Below, piece after piece: positions 42,014 to 54,027 of a stretch of 64,000 nucleotides of DNA. Source of the stretch: Augochlora pura (taxonomy: Eukaryota > Arthropoda > Insecta > Hymenoptera > Halictidae); assembly GCF_028453695.1 (NCBI RefSeq), contig NC_135778.1, positions 40,815,985-40,879,984 on the forward strand, written 5' to 3'. Made by a program: the position numbers and the translations under genes. The notes under the pieces were generated by a model. That model was not told where the DNA came from. It searched no databases and worked only from the letters and a program-made list of their open reading frames with translations. Each line of letters starts with the position of its first letter. Position 1 is the first letter of the stretch.

Positions 42014-43418
42014 GAACGTGCCGTTGGATTGCGCGAGTTTCTGTTATTATCCAGTTCCTTTAGGAATTAATAAAGCTGAAGGTTCTCGTTAATACCACAG
42101 TACAAATTTCTTTACGTTAACTAGGACCAATTAACTGAGACCAATCGTGCCACCTTATCGAGAGGCTTCGGAACGCAAACAGAAAAGAGACGCGGAGAAC
42201 GAGCCGTGGCGCGAGAACGAGCGGACCGAGCCGATTTAATAATTAATATGTTTACACGGAGGAAAGTGAGAGGCCGCGCGAGCGCGAGCGCGCGGTAGAA
42301 AGGGCGCAGTCGCAATTATGAGAGGCGGCCGCGGCTTCCTCTCGCAGTTAATTATTCAGAAATTGGCGACGCGCCACGTCACACGTCTCCCGACAACGGC
42401 GCATCAAGTAGTCGCGTGTCTCGGCGCGGCGCGGCGCGGCGGGCCGAAATGGCCGAAGTTCGCCGACGGAATGCCGAAAAAGGAATTTTCCGGGAAAATT
42501 CGTCGGATGAAATCGAAGCGGCTCTCGCGAACTTTCCCTATTAATTACTTAACCCCGGGTGCGCTCGCGGCAATTAATTAAATCCCCGGGACGAAAGTTT
42601 CGGAACACCTGTTACGTGTTTAGAATTATTTCTTCGTGTCTCCGCCCGGCTAATGAAATTCTTCGGATAACTGATCGTTCAACGGTTCGACGTCGACTAA
42701 TAACGATACGGAAAAGTTGCCGAATTCTACGTCCTGGACAGAGAAAATCTCGTGGCCCCGTCAATTAATTCCTCGTCGTTCCGGAAAAAACTTCATTCGT
42801 CGTCGGAAGTATTCCTTATAGCCGAAATGTTGGATTCGGGGTGAGCTGATGCAAGTTCCTTTCGTAACAACAAATACCTGATAAACTATGTATACGTATG
42901 ACGAACGTTGCTTTTCAATCAACAATAGAACGCAACAAACAATTAATTAATCCACGCCATTTTCGTCACAGTCGCAGGGATCGCAAGTTCTCCAATTGTA
43001 ATCATTTTTCAGGTGAATAAGAAAATATGCAACTAAAATTGAAGAACCTGACACGTCGTTAACATTTCAGTAAAATTTGATATTTTAATAAATACACGTT
43101 CCATTAAATTGAAAGCAAGTATTATAGCGAGACACGCAACACATTATTTATATTGTAATCCTGTTTCGCTTGGCGCGTACAGCAAAGAGAAAAACGTAAT
43201 AAAAGTAAAAGGTATGAAAATAATTAAATAGAACGAAAATTGTTATTTCTGTCGGCACGTGAAACAATCTAACGCGAGAAACAAATTGCGAAACTTGGTA
43301 ATTATTTCTTGAGCCGCGCGAGCAGCTACAACGATCGATGTAGAATAATTAGTCTCTTACAGTCGCTATCGATTATGATTCGAAGCACTGTGTAATAACA
43401 TTAGCCCGGTCTCGACGA

Positions 43419-43429
43419 GGGGGGGGGGG
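43419..43429. repeat. G11 homopolymer run
   Basis: Eleven G in a row within mixed sequence. Confidence 0.85.
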
Positions 43430-45257
43430 TTTCAATCCTGCCGATTAAACGCGCGCGAACGTAAACCCGCGTAATCAGATTTTCAGAAAACCTGCTAAAA
43501 CGTTACTTCGAATCATATTCGGTTGATGCGTAAATATCGCCGGCTCGGGTATATGTACACAGTTGCCATTATTTCGACGGCCGTTAATGCGCCGCGCGGC
43601 GCTGTTCCCCCCCGGCTTTTAATGAAACTTCCAACGATTTTGCGTCGTTAAAGTATTGTGGAAAATCAGCGAAATATTTTCAAGGCAGGACATTCTCGTT
43701 ACTGTCGCATCTATATAGTCGCGTAACACGGGACACGATTTCAAATGAATTCGATATTGAATGCTGCCGCGTTGTTTATAGCTGTTGGAATTACCATCGA
43801 CGCGATCGCGCGTAATAAAGATCTTGGGGTGCGCGATATTTCGTTTATTTTCGCGGCGAGAGCGCGCCTACTTGGAGAAGCTCTGTCATTAATGCGGGAA
43901 AAGTGGACAAATTTATCGATTAAATGGTGTCGTCAAATAATTGGACCGCGAATTTGTATTTCTTACGAATTTTTAAAATGTTTATGACTTTTTCGGTTTT
44001 TGTCAAAGGACGGAACATTTATAGCCGATTCGTAAGCGTCCGCTCGCCGATCGTCGATGCTTTGCAGGGAGAAAAAAATCATGGAATATTTTTCATTTGT
44101 CAATAACAGAGTAACGCAAGTCGACCGTCGCAAAAAGGTAAAATACCGAACGTATCAATAGGCAATTTGGAAATATTTTTTCTATCGGCGGGTGTTCGAG
44201 TGTTTTGGCGATGCGCAGTCAACAAACACGGACTTGTAAAATTAAAATATCGCCCAACCGGAAAGCAATTCCTAAACCAACATTGTTGTTTCGACGTTTT
44301 TTTGCAAGGAGAAATGAAACCGATAAAAAATAAACCAATCTAAACAACACCTAAACTCTCGGGGAACAAATTTTGTGTTTTGCGGTTTTTACGTTTCGGA
44401 AATTTTTATGTTTTCGGTTAAATGAACGCGGAAGAAATATGAAAAATCAGGCGACAACGGCGGCGACGCGCCGCGTTATTTTACACGTCCCGATGTTAAC
44501 AAATTGAAGCAGCTGTCGTTGCCTGGCTATTCGTGTTTTCGCGATAATTACAATGTTCTTCCGTTTCGTCAAGGATTTTTTGCATCGCGAGCTAAACAAA
44601 ATAATTGACTCGCTCTCTGCCGCGCCGAAAAAAAGGTCGGCCTCTCTGTAACTCGAAAGCTTTGTAACGTATTCGCTGATAACAATGATATGCTTCCATA
44701 TGCGATTCTATTATGCACGTGCATCGACCGATTCTTTCCGTCCACTTGTATGAAAAATAAATTTTCCACCTCTTAGTGCGTGGATTTTTTGCGATGGCGT
44801 GAATTTAATACACGACGGACACGTCGAGTTGAAAAAAATTGAGGATGAAATTAACTAATTTTTAAAGAAAATATATTTACATAAATTTCCGCGGTACAAT
44901 TATGATAATTATGTATAATTAGGAGATTATTTAAGTAAATACCATTACGAGTCGGGTAATTTGCTTGCTGCTTCAAAAAACACGATTAACTTTGCTCTAT
45001 AAAAATGCACTATCGACTGGTGGTCTAGCAATGGAAAATTCTGTAGCAGCCCCGGAGTAAACAGTATCCGAAAGTCCGTGGCTAAACGGAGCAACGTACG
45101 CATGCCAAAGCAGCGGGTGTCCCCTAATTCGCGAGGATTATTAAAAACCTATCCCCGTGATCCTCCCAAATGAAGGATCGCCTAGGTAGTCGGTAGGCAA
45201 CGGGGAAACTTTTCTCGTAAAATAAATCAAGCGATCCCATCGTGGTAATTCAACGCA

Positions 45258-45297
45258 GCCGCCTCTGCCTCTGCCGCTGCCTCTGCCTCTGCCTCGC
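45258..45297 (+). repeat. GCCTCT hexamer repeat
   Basis: Imperfect hexamer tract, GCCTCT with GCCGCT variants. It reads as Gly-Arg repeats on the minus strand. Confidence 0.83.
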
Positions 45298-45450
45298 CCG
45301 GTAACATCGGATATTTTCTTAATAGTAAAACTTCCGTGGCAATCGACTACTGTTCGTACCCATGAGCCATCTGATAAATCAGTACACCACCCGTCCTTCT
45401 CCGGCGTCGCGCGCCGTTTCGACGGCCGTCTTTTTATTCGATTTCGGGGC

Positions 45451-45478
45451 CGTTTCGCGTTTCGCGTTTCGCGTTTCT
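45451..45478 (+). repeat. CGTTTCG heptamer repeat, 4 copies
   Basis: Four tandem heptamers, the last ending in T rather than G. Confidence 0.85.
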
Positions 45479-45975
45479 CTTGCTCCGCTCGTCTTTTTGT
45501 GACTCCCTGCCCGCTCGATCCGCGGAGCACTCCGTGTTCAACGACCGTAATCCGTGTCGGGGGGGATATTTTTAAACTTTCCCGGGGATTCTTCGTAACC
45601 CGCAGGACACTCCAATCATCTTCCATTTTTCAGTGAAGTCGACCGAGCTCGCGACGTCGCGTTAATTGACAGACTTGTCTAAATATTGAGACGGGAAACC
45701 GAAAAAATTGCGAACCACGGGATTTTTCCTACCAACAACAGTCGGTTCTCGAACATTTATTGGAAAAACGGATTTCGGCGACGAGATATCCGTCCTTGCT
45801 TCAATTACGAAATTGTACGGAGTCACGAAAGCGTACATTTTTAGAAGCTGCGGAAAATGTGAATTTCAAGTATTTTTGTTTCATTTTAGAGATTCATTTT
45901 GCATTTGGAAATTGGTATATTGCATGGAGTTTTTTAGTACAGTATACTTCGATAGTCGATCATTCTTTCCTGTGT

Positions 45976-46036
45976 AATATTAATTATACTGCGTAGTATT
46001 AATTATACTAATTAATTATACTATAAAATATTAATT
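45976..46036. repeat. AT-rich imperfect repeat of a TTAATTATACT-like unit
   Basis: Four or so copies of ATTAATTAT with variable spacers, 200 bp upstream of the acceptor of CUB exon A. Confidence 0.6.
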
Positions 46037-46237
46037 ATGTTATGATAAAGCAATTTTCAAAGGCAAGATTGCACCGAATAAACTGATTTTTGAAAGGCGA
46101 CGTATCTACCGTATATTACAGTATCGTCTATATTACTATACTCTCGTTTATTACGTAGAGGGAATATGTACAACAGCAATTTCTACCGACACACCACTAC
46201 CACGACTAAAAGCCGTGCTTCCCCGCGTCTGTTACAG

Positions 46238-46366
46238 TCACTGCACCAGCGACTATATCGCCGTGTACTCGGGCTCGGCAACGACGAGTCGCCTTCTGAA
46301 GATGCTTTGTGGCAAAGAGAAAACATTGTTGACGTACACCGGGCAAAAACTCCTGGTCGAGTTCAG
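46238..46366 (+). CDS. CUB-domain protein, internal exon A (C-terminal half of CUB domain 1)
   Basis: This internal coding exon follows the acceptor gtctgttacag and ends at a GT donor (gtaaca, a weak match to consensus). The first base finishes a codon split by the upstream intron; the frame then reads His-Cys and CTSDYIAVYSG, the third conserved cysteine and the DxxxxYxG strand typical of CUB domains. About 21 residues later comes the fourth cysteine (MLCGKEK), followed by the closing strand QKLLVEF. CUB domains are extracellular beta-sandwiches that mediate protein-protein contacts, so the product is secreted or has an ectodomain. The Asp of SDYIAVY lies where calcium-binding CUB domains carry an acidic ligand. 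The first half of the domain (cysteines 1 and 2) must be on an upstream exon that I could not find. The exon is 129 bp with both ends in phase 2. No stop interrupts the frame. CUB identity is secure; the exact family (suppressor-of-lurcher-1-like, Neto-like or other) is not. Confidence 0.88.
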
Positions 46367-46861
46367 GTAACAATATCACGTTATTCTCGCACCAAAGGAT
46401 CCAACCCTTTCGTCCGCCTCTAAACTGATATTGGTTTAATGATTAAATGATGTAGCTTTAATGATTAAATGATGTAGGTTTAATGATTAAATGATGTAGG
46501 TTTAATGATTAAATGACAGAAAGATCACTAGATTATTCAATTAACAAATGGCATTGTAATTTGTACGGAGAAAGCGATGGATTTGAAAATATTTTAAACT
46601 ACAAAAGCAGCGATTCGTATAAAATATTTTTAATCTTTAACAGTTTAGATTTGATTAAAAATAGCTTGCTTTTAGCTGATGCTTTGTTAGAAAAGGTATT
46701 ATAAAATGTTGTCTATTTTTGCTGATTTTATAAGAGAATTGTTACATTGTAGCGTAGCGTAATATAGCGGTCAATTAACTGGTCTCAAAGACAAAAACGT
46801 ACCGTCGAAAATCTGAAGGAGCCGGAGGACCCGCTTTAATAAAAACATTCTTCCTTTACAG
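46367..46861 (+). other. Intron between CUB exons A and B
   Basis: This 495-bp phase-2 intron starts gtaaca and ends tttacag. It contains the 22-bp minisatellite at 46434-46519; apart from that I see nothing in it. A short open frame (46513-46704) has no recognisable content. Confidence 0.8.
46434..46519 (+). repeat. 22-bp minisatellite, about 4 copies
   Basis: Units start at 46434, 46456, 46478 and 46500. The shared core is TTTAATGATTAAATGA, followed by TGTAG in the first three; the units differ at only one or two bases. It starts 68 bp after the donor of CUB exon A. Confidence 0.92.
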
Positions 46862-46980
46862 GAGCGGCCCTGAAGTACCGTCCTTTGATTACAACGGCTT
46901 CGTGGCGAACCTCAATTTCATAGAAATCACGACGGAAGCCTCGCCGACGACGACAACTACGGAAAACGTCAATAAAAGCC
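46862..46980 (+). CDS. CUB-domain protein, internal exon B (end of CUB1 and Thr-rich linker)
   Basis: The exon lies between a good acceptor (ttcctttacag) and a consensus donor (gtgagt). Its first base completes the Arg codon left open by the preceding exon, so the join reads LLVEF-R-SGPEVPSFDYNG. This is the usual end of a CUB domain, with an aromatic/Gly turn (DYNGF) and a final beta strand (FVANLNFIE). The rest is a short extracellular linker rich in Thr and Pro (TTEASPTTTTEN), probably O-glycosylated, with one N-glycosylation sequon, NKS. The exon is 119 bp, enters in phase 2 and leaves one base (C) for the next codon. The 495-bp intron before it carries a 22-bp tandem repeat. The exon gains most of its support from joining in frame to both neighbours while completing the domain. 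Confidence 0.86.
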
Positions 46981-47897
46981 GTGAGTACCGAGAAAAAGAA
47001 CACATTCGTCGACTAGTAATTACATTTCTCTTTTGTCACGATGCTACGTAGACCGTCCCTCGAATCGTCCTACGGTGACGCATGTAGCTGGTATTTAAGA
47101 TCACAATTAAAAGTATTGTAATGTACATTCATAGTTTCATTCATACTTTAAAATTAAATGCAATATTGACTCAAGAGATCCCGTAACTAAATTGGTATAA
47201 TTTAAAGGAAAGCCTCGAGGATTAAACGGAGTATTTTAAGGAGTGATTTTTTTTATAACTAATTGATAACCGCACGAAATTTTCGACAGAATTTTATGCA
47301 GCAAACATCTAAAGCCAGTTACAACGCGAAACCATTTGTAGTAAAAGCTAAAAGCTAAAAAATATTCCGCAGAGGCGCTGTTAGCATTTATCAAAAATTG
47401 TCAGGTTGCTTTTAGCACCCATGACGCGTATACATCAGGAATTATAACGTACCGTGCCCCGGGGATTTTGCGCCAGATTGACCCGTGATATCAGATCCAA
47501 CGATCATTTTACCAGATCACATTTTTTTATATATGGTTGAAAAGAAGACACTTTTAGCTATAATTTAAGCTATGCTGCATTAAAAAAGATTGACGAAAGG
47601 ACAAGTTAAAATTTTTTCGAAATTTCCCTGTTCGATGGGACACCAGTGATCTTGTGACACTCGGCATCGGACCGCCAACGGTTAACAAAACCTGATCGGT
47701 TTTTCTGATCGGTTCCAGTAGAGGAATCTGGGAGGAAAGACGCGCGAATCATTGTCGACGGTAATTAATTCCGATCCGTGTGTTCAGCAGACCCGTGTGT
47801 TCCGGTTCGAATCGGAGCGCGACATATTCGGCAGCCGGCTCGGGCTCGTTTCAATAAAGCCTCGCTCTGAAGGGCCTGCGAACCCGTGTGTTTTCAG
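46981..47897 (+). other. Intron between CUB exons B and C
   Basis: This 917-bp phase-1 intron starts gtgagt and ends gtgtgttttcag. It is AT-rich in its middle and has no repeats or open frame I consider meaningful. Confidence 0.78.
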
Positions 47898-48132
47898 TGG
47901 ACATAGTGAACTCGATTGGTTACAACGTGCACCACAGCAACCGGGACCTCCACGACCAGCGAAAGGAGCCGGGGTCCCTTTCGAACAGCTGCGACCTGGA
48001 GGTCAACGGCGAGGAGGATCGAACGGGTCGCTACGACACCAGAGGGAAGCTCAAGTACCCGACGTGCCGGCTCGTGCTGCACGGACGTGCTTACGACACC
48101 GGGCACGTTTCGTTGACCAGTTACAATCTCAG
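47898..48132 (+). CDS. CUB-domain protein, internal exon C (linker and N-terminal half of CUB domain 2)
   Basis: The exon is preceded by a pyrimidine-rich acceptor (gtgtgttttcag) and ends at gtaatg. The carried C plus TG gives Leu and the frame runs without a stop for 77 further codons. A His/Asp/Arg-rich spacer (NVHHSNRDLHDQRKE) leads to SNSCDLEVNG, the first cysteine of a second CUB domain, then GRY and YPTCRLVLHGRAYD with the second cysteine 24 residues later, then HVSLTSYNLR. This fits the CUB pattern C1, G-(F/Y), YP-x-C2, x-Y/V-x-F, V-x-L-x-F-x-L. The exon stops just before cysteine 3, as happens in domain 1. At 235 bp it is the largest exon found. Two other frames across it are also open, but only this one splices in frame to its neighbours and gives a domain. 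An upstream AG at about 47789 (gttcagcag) could be an alternative acceptor; I judge it less likely. Confidence 0.86.
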
Positions 48133-48893
48133 GTAATGCCCACCACCTTCTTCTACCTTACGACTTTGCCACGCACGCTCCGCACTTAGACCCCCCGTTT
48201 CTTTTCGCCCCTTCGCCGCGCGCGCATGACACGTCGGTTTCCATCCACGACCGGCACGATGCGACCCGCAACCATTTATTGAGGACAACTGTGCATTACC
48301 CGCAGAAGGCGAATCGTTTCCGGGGACATCGGCCATCTTTCTAACAATTCCGAGCTCGGTCAGCAATATTTTTAAAAACGTATTTTTCAAGTTGTTTTCT
48401 GCAGGCTTATTTCTATCGAGAGACACAATAGTTGGCACAGGATCGCTGTTAAGTAAACGATCTCGTCCCTTTCCGCGCTCGCTCTCCGCTTTTCCCCGGA
48501 GCTGAGCGTTCGTTTATCCGTGGCCGCAAGGGGAAATCGTCTGAAATTTCCATCAACAAAGTACTCCGTGTGTTTGCAGCCGGGGAGGACGATCCACCGA
48601 TTTCCCTTTCCGTTTCGCCCGATACCTTCTACGTGACCGTCGCCGGAGAGGCGAGAAACAGCGATCGCTTAACATGCCTGCGAGGGCGCACGGGGCACAG
48701 TTTTAAGGCGATTGCAGCGAACCGTAAGGGTGGAGTTAAAAGCCACCGGAAATGCAGTCACGTAGGCAGCGGCCCGTGCGCGCCGTCGCTCCGTCGCTCC
48801 GTGGCTGGAATTGCATTTCAATTGTTTACCTTTTTCGTGAAGCCGCTTTTGAGAGTCCTCGATACTCTGGTTTCCGTGGACTCTCTCACCCTC

Positions 48894-48894
48894 C

Positions 48895-48927
<33 letters not shown>

Positions 48928-48928
48928 C
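48894..48928. repeat. (CT)n microsatellite
   Basis: CT dinucleotide tract with one G interruption, inside the large CUB-gene intron. Confidence 0.88.
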
Positions 48929-49898
48929 CGTCCTGTGCTCGACTCCGGCCGATGTTGCCGGATTCCCCGCTAAATCAAATTCGAACTTCCGGTCGGGTCC
49001 GCCGAGTCGCTCTTAGCCCCGGACCCCGCTCGATTTAATTACTCGACCGACAACCAGAGGAAAAACTCCGTCCGGTGCAGTGCCAGAGCGCCATCGATGA
49101 AGTTAATAATCTCCGCCGCGCCGGGACTGTAATATCCACAGACGGAGGAACGGACGCGGAATGCAATTTACATACACTAAGGGATGCCATGTAAATGAGA
49201 TGTCTCGTCTATTTGAATATCCTTCAGAGTTTAGGCAGCTTCTCCTCCTCCTTCCTCTTTTCCTTCTTCTTTTTCTTCTTCCGCAAGTTCCAACGAAACG
49301 AACGTGCCGATTCGCGTGCCGAGGAATGTTCGGCTCAGCAACGGGAAATATGCTTTTACTTAATGAGTAACCGGAATGTTGCAAACTTCCAGGCGAAACG
49401 CTTAAACCGGCTCTCGCTCTCGTCCCCGGTCTCTCTATTATAGAAAACCGAACTCCCGGCGCAGAAAAGTTTGAGCGAACAATTAGCGTCTGTTATTCCA
49501 TCGCATCAACAGTTTTACAAGCGTCCTTTTATTATCCGTCTATTCGATTCAACGGAAGCAACTGCTACCGCATCGATCTTCGGAATGCGTAACGATGCCC
49601 CGATCGAAATTACTTAATGTGGAACTTATTGTATCCGACAAGCCCGTACTACCGCCACTTGAGCTGCGAAGTTTCTCTAACTCGTATTCGAACTAACCAC
49701 TCGAGTCTTGTCTACCAACTTCGGTTTGCCAAGGATAATTATCTCCGGCGCGAGTTTTGTGGTACAACGCTAATCATCGGACACACGTGCTGTTAGAATC
49801 ATCTGTGCTGTCCGTGGAGTGCAGTTAATTGGTTAAGAAATCGTTCCTCTTTCTTCGAAATTGTCTGAAATATGTTCTCGTATTGGAGACTGTTTGTA

Positions 49899-50215
49899 CA
49901 GGGTTATCCAGAAGTACCCGTAGTTATTAATTTTTTTAATTAATTTCAATTGTAGCTATTATTAATTTCCTCCAAGTCGAAATAAAATTGAATTCTTCTG
50001 TCGTCAAAGTCTAGAAACGGAAGCAAATTAATTCAATACGAAAGACAACAATTTTCTGGTTCTATTAAGGACAGTATTAAAGACAAATAAGGGCTAATAA
50101 ACGCAGCATAAAAGAAGGGTAGCAGCGCGAGGGATTAAATAAAAACCAGAACGATTTAAAATAATTTTTGTTTTATTTAGAAAAGATTTTCCATAGTCTA
50201 TCTTGGATAACCCTG
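49899..50215. mobile_element. MITE-like non-autonomous DNA transposon with TIRs and TA flanks
   Basis: The left end CAGGGTTATCCA (49899-49910) is the exact reverse complement of the right end TGGATAACCCTG (50204-50215). Both ends are flanked by TA (49897-49898 and 50216-50217), the target-site duplication used by Tc1/mariner-type elements. The 317-bp interior is AT-rich and has no transposase frame, so the element is non-autonomous. It lies in the large intron of the CUB gene. The family assignment to Tc1/mariner is inferred only from the TA flanks and the CAGGG ends. Confidence 0.8.
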
Positions 50216-50615
50216 TATTCTATGCGAACCCCTATTTGCTCGTTGCGTTTTCTGCACGATAGTAACGCAGTGAAGATAGCGTCACTTTAATTCAACAAGC
50301 GTCGCTCTACTATGGAGACTCGAATTGACAAATATTCGCACAGAGACACATAGCAACTTGTTCGCAAGCGTTTTAGAAAGTTGACCCGGAACGTCTTTCG
50401 AACTACGAAAAATGCAAGCTCGCGGGAGCAATGAATTTTATAAAGAACTTAGAAATATTTGCAAACGAGATGAAGAAGATACGGAGGGAAGTTGGAGAAG
50501 CCGACGCGTGCAAGTTCGAGAGAACGACAAAAGTTTCGAATTTAAAGTGGTGGCACACATTTTTCGGAAACTTGCTGCGTTTTCCTCGGCAACTTCCGGA
50601 TAGGTTGGTTGCTTC

Positions 50616-50629
50616 TTTTTTTTTTTTTT
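50616..50629. repeat. T14 homopolymer run
   Basis: Fourteen T in the large intron, followed by A-rich sequence. Confidence 0.85.
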
Positions 50630-53600
50630 AAAAACGTAAACTTCTTAAACCGTCGCGGTATCTAAGTATTCAGCGGGTAGTCAGGGATGAAAGGAATGTC
50701 CCCGGAGACGTTAAAACCGATTTAGAGAGGTCGGGGCTCGGAGGATCTAACTCGGACCTAACCCAAACTCTTAACGTACCGACCACGTTGGTTACGTTAT
50801 CGTATTCCTCCGACGTCCTGTTGGTTGGAACTTGTTTTGACACGTTCCCTGGCCGAGCCTTTGCTGTAAACTGTAGCCACGCGTCCCTGGAAAGAGAGCA
50901 AAATTGTTGGTTTAAACATGCGCTTGTCGTCGAACGTCCATCACGTTGTCGATTTAAAGGGCGAGTTAAAACGGGATAAAATAGTTTGAAGCAGTATTCT
51001 AGGGTTAAAAGAATACTTAAAAATTTTAATTTTCATTAGTTGAAAATTTCTTTTCATAAATTTATTATCATAAATATATTTGAACAAATTAAATTTGACT
51101 AGAATATTTCAGATGCGGAAGAGTTCTAATGTGCCACCCCCTATGATAAATATTGACTTTCCAGTTTCACTTTAATTAATCAGATTGTTTTAATTATGTG
51201 GGGATTTTAGTGGTCGATTGCCGGTGCTAAACGCACTCGATGGAGGTTCAACGTCTGTCACGGCGTGTCCGCCTCAACTTCGGCGAGGCGAATGTCGTCG
51301 GCATTGCCCGAACGTTTTCCCCATCATTAGGAAGTTAATGTCTAGCGATGCAAATTGCAGATTATCCATATCCGGCTAATGCAATTCGGTAGGAATTCCA
51401 TTATGAAACTCGTGAATTGGTCGATCCGACGAATCGGATGTCATTAATATTAGTTTCGGCAACTCGGGGATCGGTTGCGCCGGGTCCCATGAGTGGGCCG
51501 TCAAGACGGCTCCCTCTCCTCAGACAGAGAAATTCTACTGTGTTGAATTCCTCGGCTCTCGGGGCATTTATATCAAATTCCCTGGATATAGTATCGCTTC
51601 CGTCCATCTCGAGAACTTATCCGCATCATGTGTCTGGTCGCAAGAAATTTCGAATAGCAGTTATCGCGGTGCCTCCCTTGTCCAGAGCTCCAAGGAATGC
51701 TATCTCGTTTGATACTTCCCACCGTAAATGAACGTCTCGTTGCGTCAGGTAACCGGTTTAACATCGCGAAACGTTTCACTCCTAATTATTTGTCGAAACT
51801 GTTTATTATTCAATAAAACAAGTCCGACAGGGACATAAAATTTTAGTACGACGTTGAGTATAACGAAAGAATAAGTAAAAAATATAAATATTCAAGTTGA
51901 GAAATATTTAACGCTCGACTATTTACATTTAGACGTAATCAAAGCATAATTAAAACAAATTTTCTATATGTTATTCGAGAAATATATAGTTAATTGCGCC
52001 TGAAAACAAACGTGAGACACAGCCGGTCACCCCAGAGCAATCGCCACCGTAGCTCCCAGTAGATCAGAGGTCCAACAAGATGAAGAATTACGTTGAATCC
52101 CCTAAGACGCGTGTTCCAATTTCCATCGGCCGGCTTGGCGTGGTACGCGGCACGCACCGAGCACCGCCGCGCCGGAAAGAATCTTGTTTTCCATTGGTAG
52201 GTATCAATCAACATAACTCATCGGAATGCGGGAGCAGGAACCTCCTAGCTCCTCCGTCCTCTCGGAAGTAATAGATACGAAGTAGCACTAAATCACACGG
52301 GAATGCGGCTGGCTCGTATCCCCGGGATTTTCAATTATCATGCACAATGGGTGAAACGCGCGGACCATGCATTCGTGGCTTTGCAGATATGTTCTCCCTC
52401 GTAAGAGATGGAACACGCGGCGAGTGGGTTAGGTCGGGGGGGTGGCTTGCTTCTTCGTCGTGCGCGGAGCCCGAGCCGTAGCCAAGGAGGGAACGTAACC
52501 CCCGTGGGTCTGCCGCGGCAGATATATAACCCGGAATAAACTAGGAGAAGACACGCACGCCGCCTCTTCCATCGCGGCTGCGGGAAGGAGACGACCGGAG
52601 GCGTAAGACAGAGGGCCGGGTTTATTGAAGGCGGCATCAATTTTCAATGAAATATTGCAAATTCAAGCGTCGCCGAACCGGAAGATCGTCCTGGATCCAG
52701 GCACGCCGTCGGCTTTTGCCCCCTTGCGGCTAAGTGCTCGTTTCGGATCCATTTGTTTTCTTCGTGACTTCTGTTCTTCCGTCGGAAACAGAAATAACAT
52801 TTTCGCCGCGAAACTTCCTATTTATCAAGCGGTTGTAACAGCGGAACCAATTACTTTTCCTTATTTTCAAGTATAACTAACTTCGTCGTATATAACGTAT
52901 GAAATTTTTTTACTTAAATTCAATTCATTATTTATGTTTCGAGCGCTGTCGCTGATTCTAACAACATGCTAGTTACTCGAATACGCTTCGTACCGGAATC
53001 ATTTCGCGCAGGATTTTCGAAGCCGCGTTTTTCGATTACTCGTTAATGTTCATCATCATAATGTTCTTTAATTCCGCAACCGTGGCAAATGTCCAAGCAT
53101 CGGTCGATGTACTCGAATGCTGTAGATTTTAAATAAATGAAACACGTTCGTGAAATATATTCTACAATAGACTTTGAGCATGTAGAGGTGCCTTTATTGT
53201 TTCTTGCAATTGATTTCGTTTCTGTTATGCATGGTAGTATTTTAAATATTTTTAATAATAATGCACGTATATAGAAAATGACATGGTACGATTGGAAATA
53301 TAAAATAAAACAAAGCCAATATGGTAGAATTTATAATACAATTTTAAGCCGAAAATGTAATGCATTTACGATGAAACGGATAAATAAAACATAATGCAAT
53401 AAATGAATTAAAATAATTTAAGAACATGTATGCATTGTTCTCAATTCACTGGTATCGGCAAAGAAAAAAATTGCTATTTACTTTGAACAATTTGATAGCG
53501 CGATAATGTCGAACGAAAGATAATTTCGCGACGAGGAGAATTCTTTTGCAAAATGCAGATTAACAATGGCAAGTGATATTTCTTTCGACCTCGCGATGTA

Positions 53601-54027
53601 AATTGCCGCGCGGAATGTAAAATGTGGCGGCGAGGTAAAAATTTGAAAGTATAATATGCATTTTGTTCGCCGATAATCTGTTACCTTTTAACTCCGACGT
53701 TCAATTATTTATTCGACTAAAACTACGTGTCCGGCAAACCAATTTTTAACACCGTTCCCTCTCGCCCATCCAGCTTGCATTATTTATCACGATCGATATG
53801 CCGCTAACACCGCCTCCGTTTTTTGCTTTGCACCCAATATTTGCGGATGAACTTTTACAAGAGTCTCCGCTAAATAATTCACCCCGTTTCGCAAAATTGG
53901 GACTCGCCTTCTGATACGTTAGCAACGTGCCCCTCAGTTTTACAATGTTTGCCGTATTTGCGAATTGCATAATTTGTCTTCTATTTTAGGAAGCAAACTT
54001 GCATTTCATACAAGATTTACTAAATGC

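Larger units (their letters stand above)
23101..46237. other. Non-coding stretch upstream of the CUB exons
   Basis: Probably intronic to the CUB gene or intergenic. AT-rich runs (23,100-24,760; 26,340-27,200; 33,740-34,430; 42,840-43,300) alternate with CpG-rich blocks (31,000-31,620; 32,880-33,740; 36,100-36,720). I looked for an exon carrying cysteines 1 and 2 of CUB domain 1 and a signal peptide and did not find one. Confidence 0.5.

Noticed and set aside
45141..45626. 161-codon minus-strand frame with Gly-Arg repeats
   Set aside because: The GR repeats come from the GCCTCT hexamer tract; the rest is basic low-complexity sequence in a GC-rich block.
48570..49016. CUB-gene exon following the acceptor-like gtttgcag
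   Set aside because: In the phase required by exon C it gives an Arg-rich peptide unrelated to CUB, and exon D already completes the domain.
4770..51760. AACCGGTT sites (about 4777, 7744, 51752) resembling the Grainyhead consensus
   Set aside because: The number is close to what an 8-bp palindrome would give by chance in 64 kb, and the sites are far apart.
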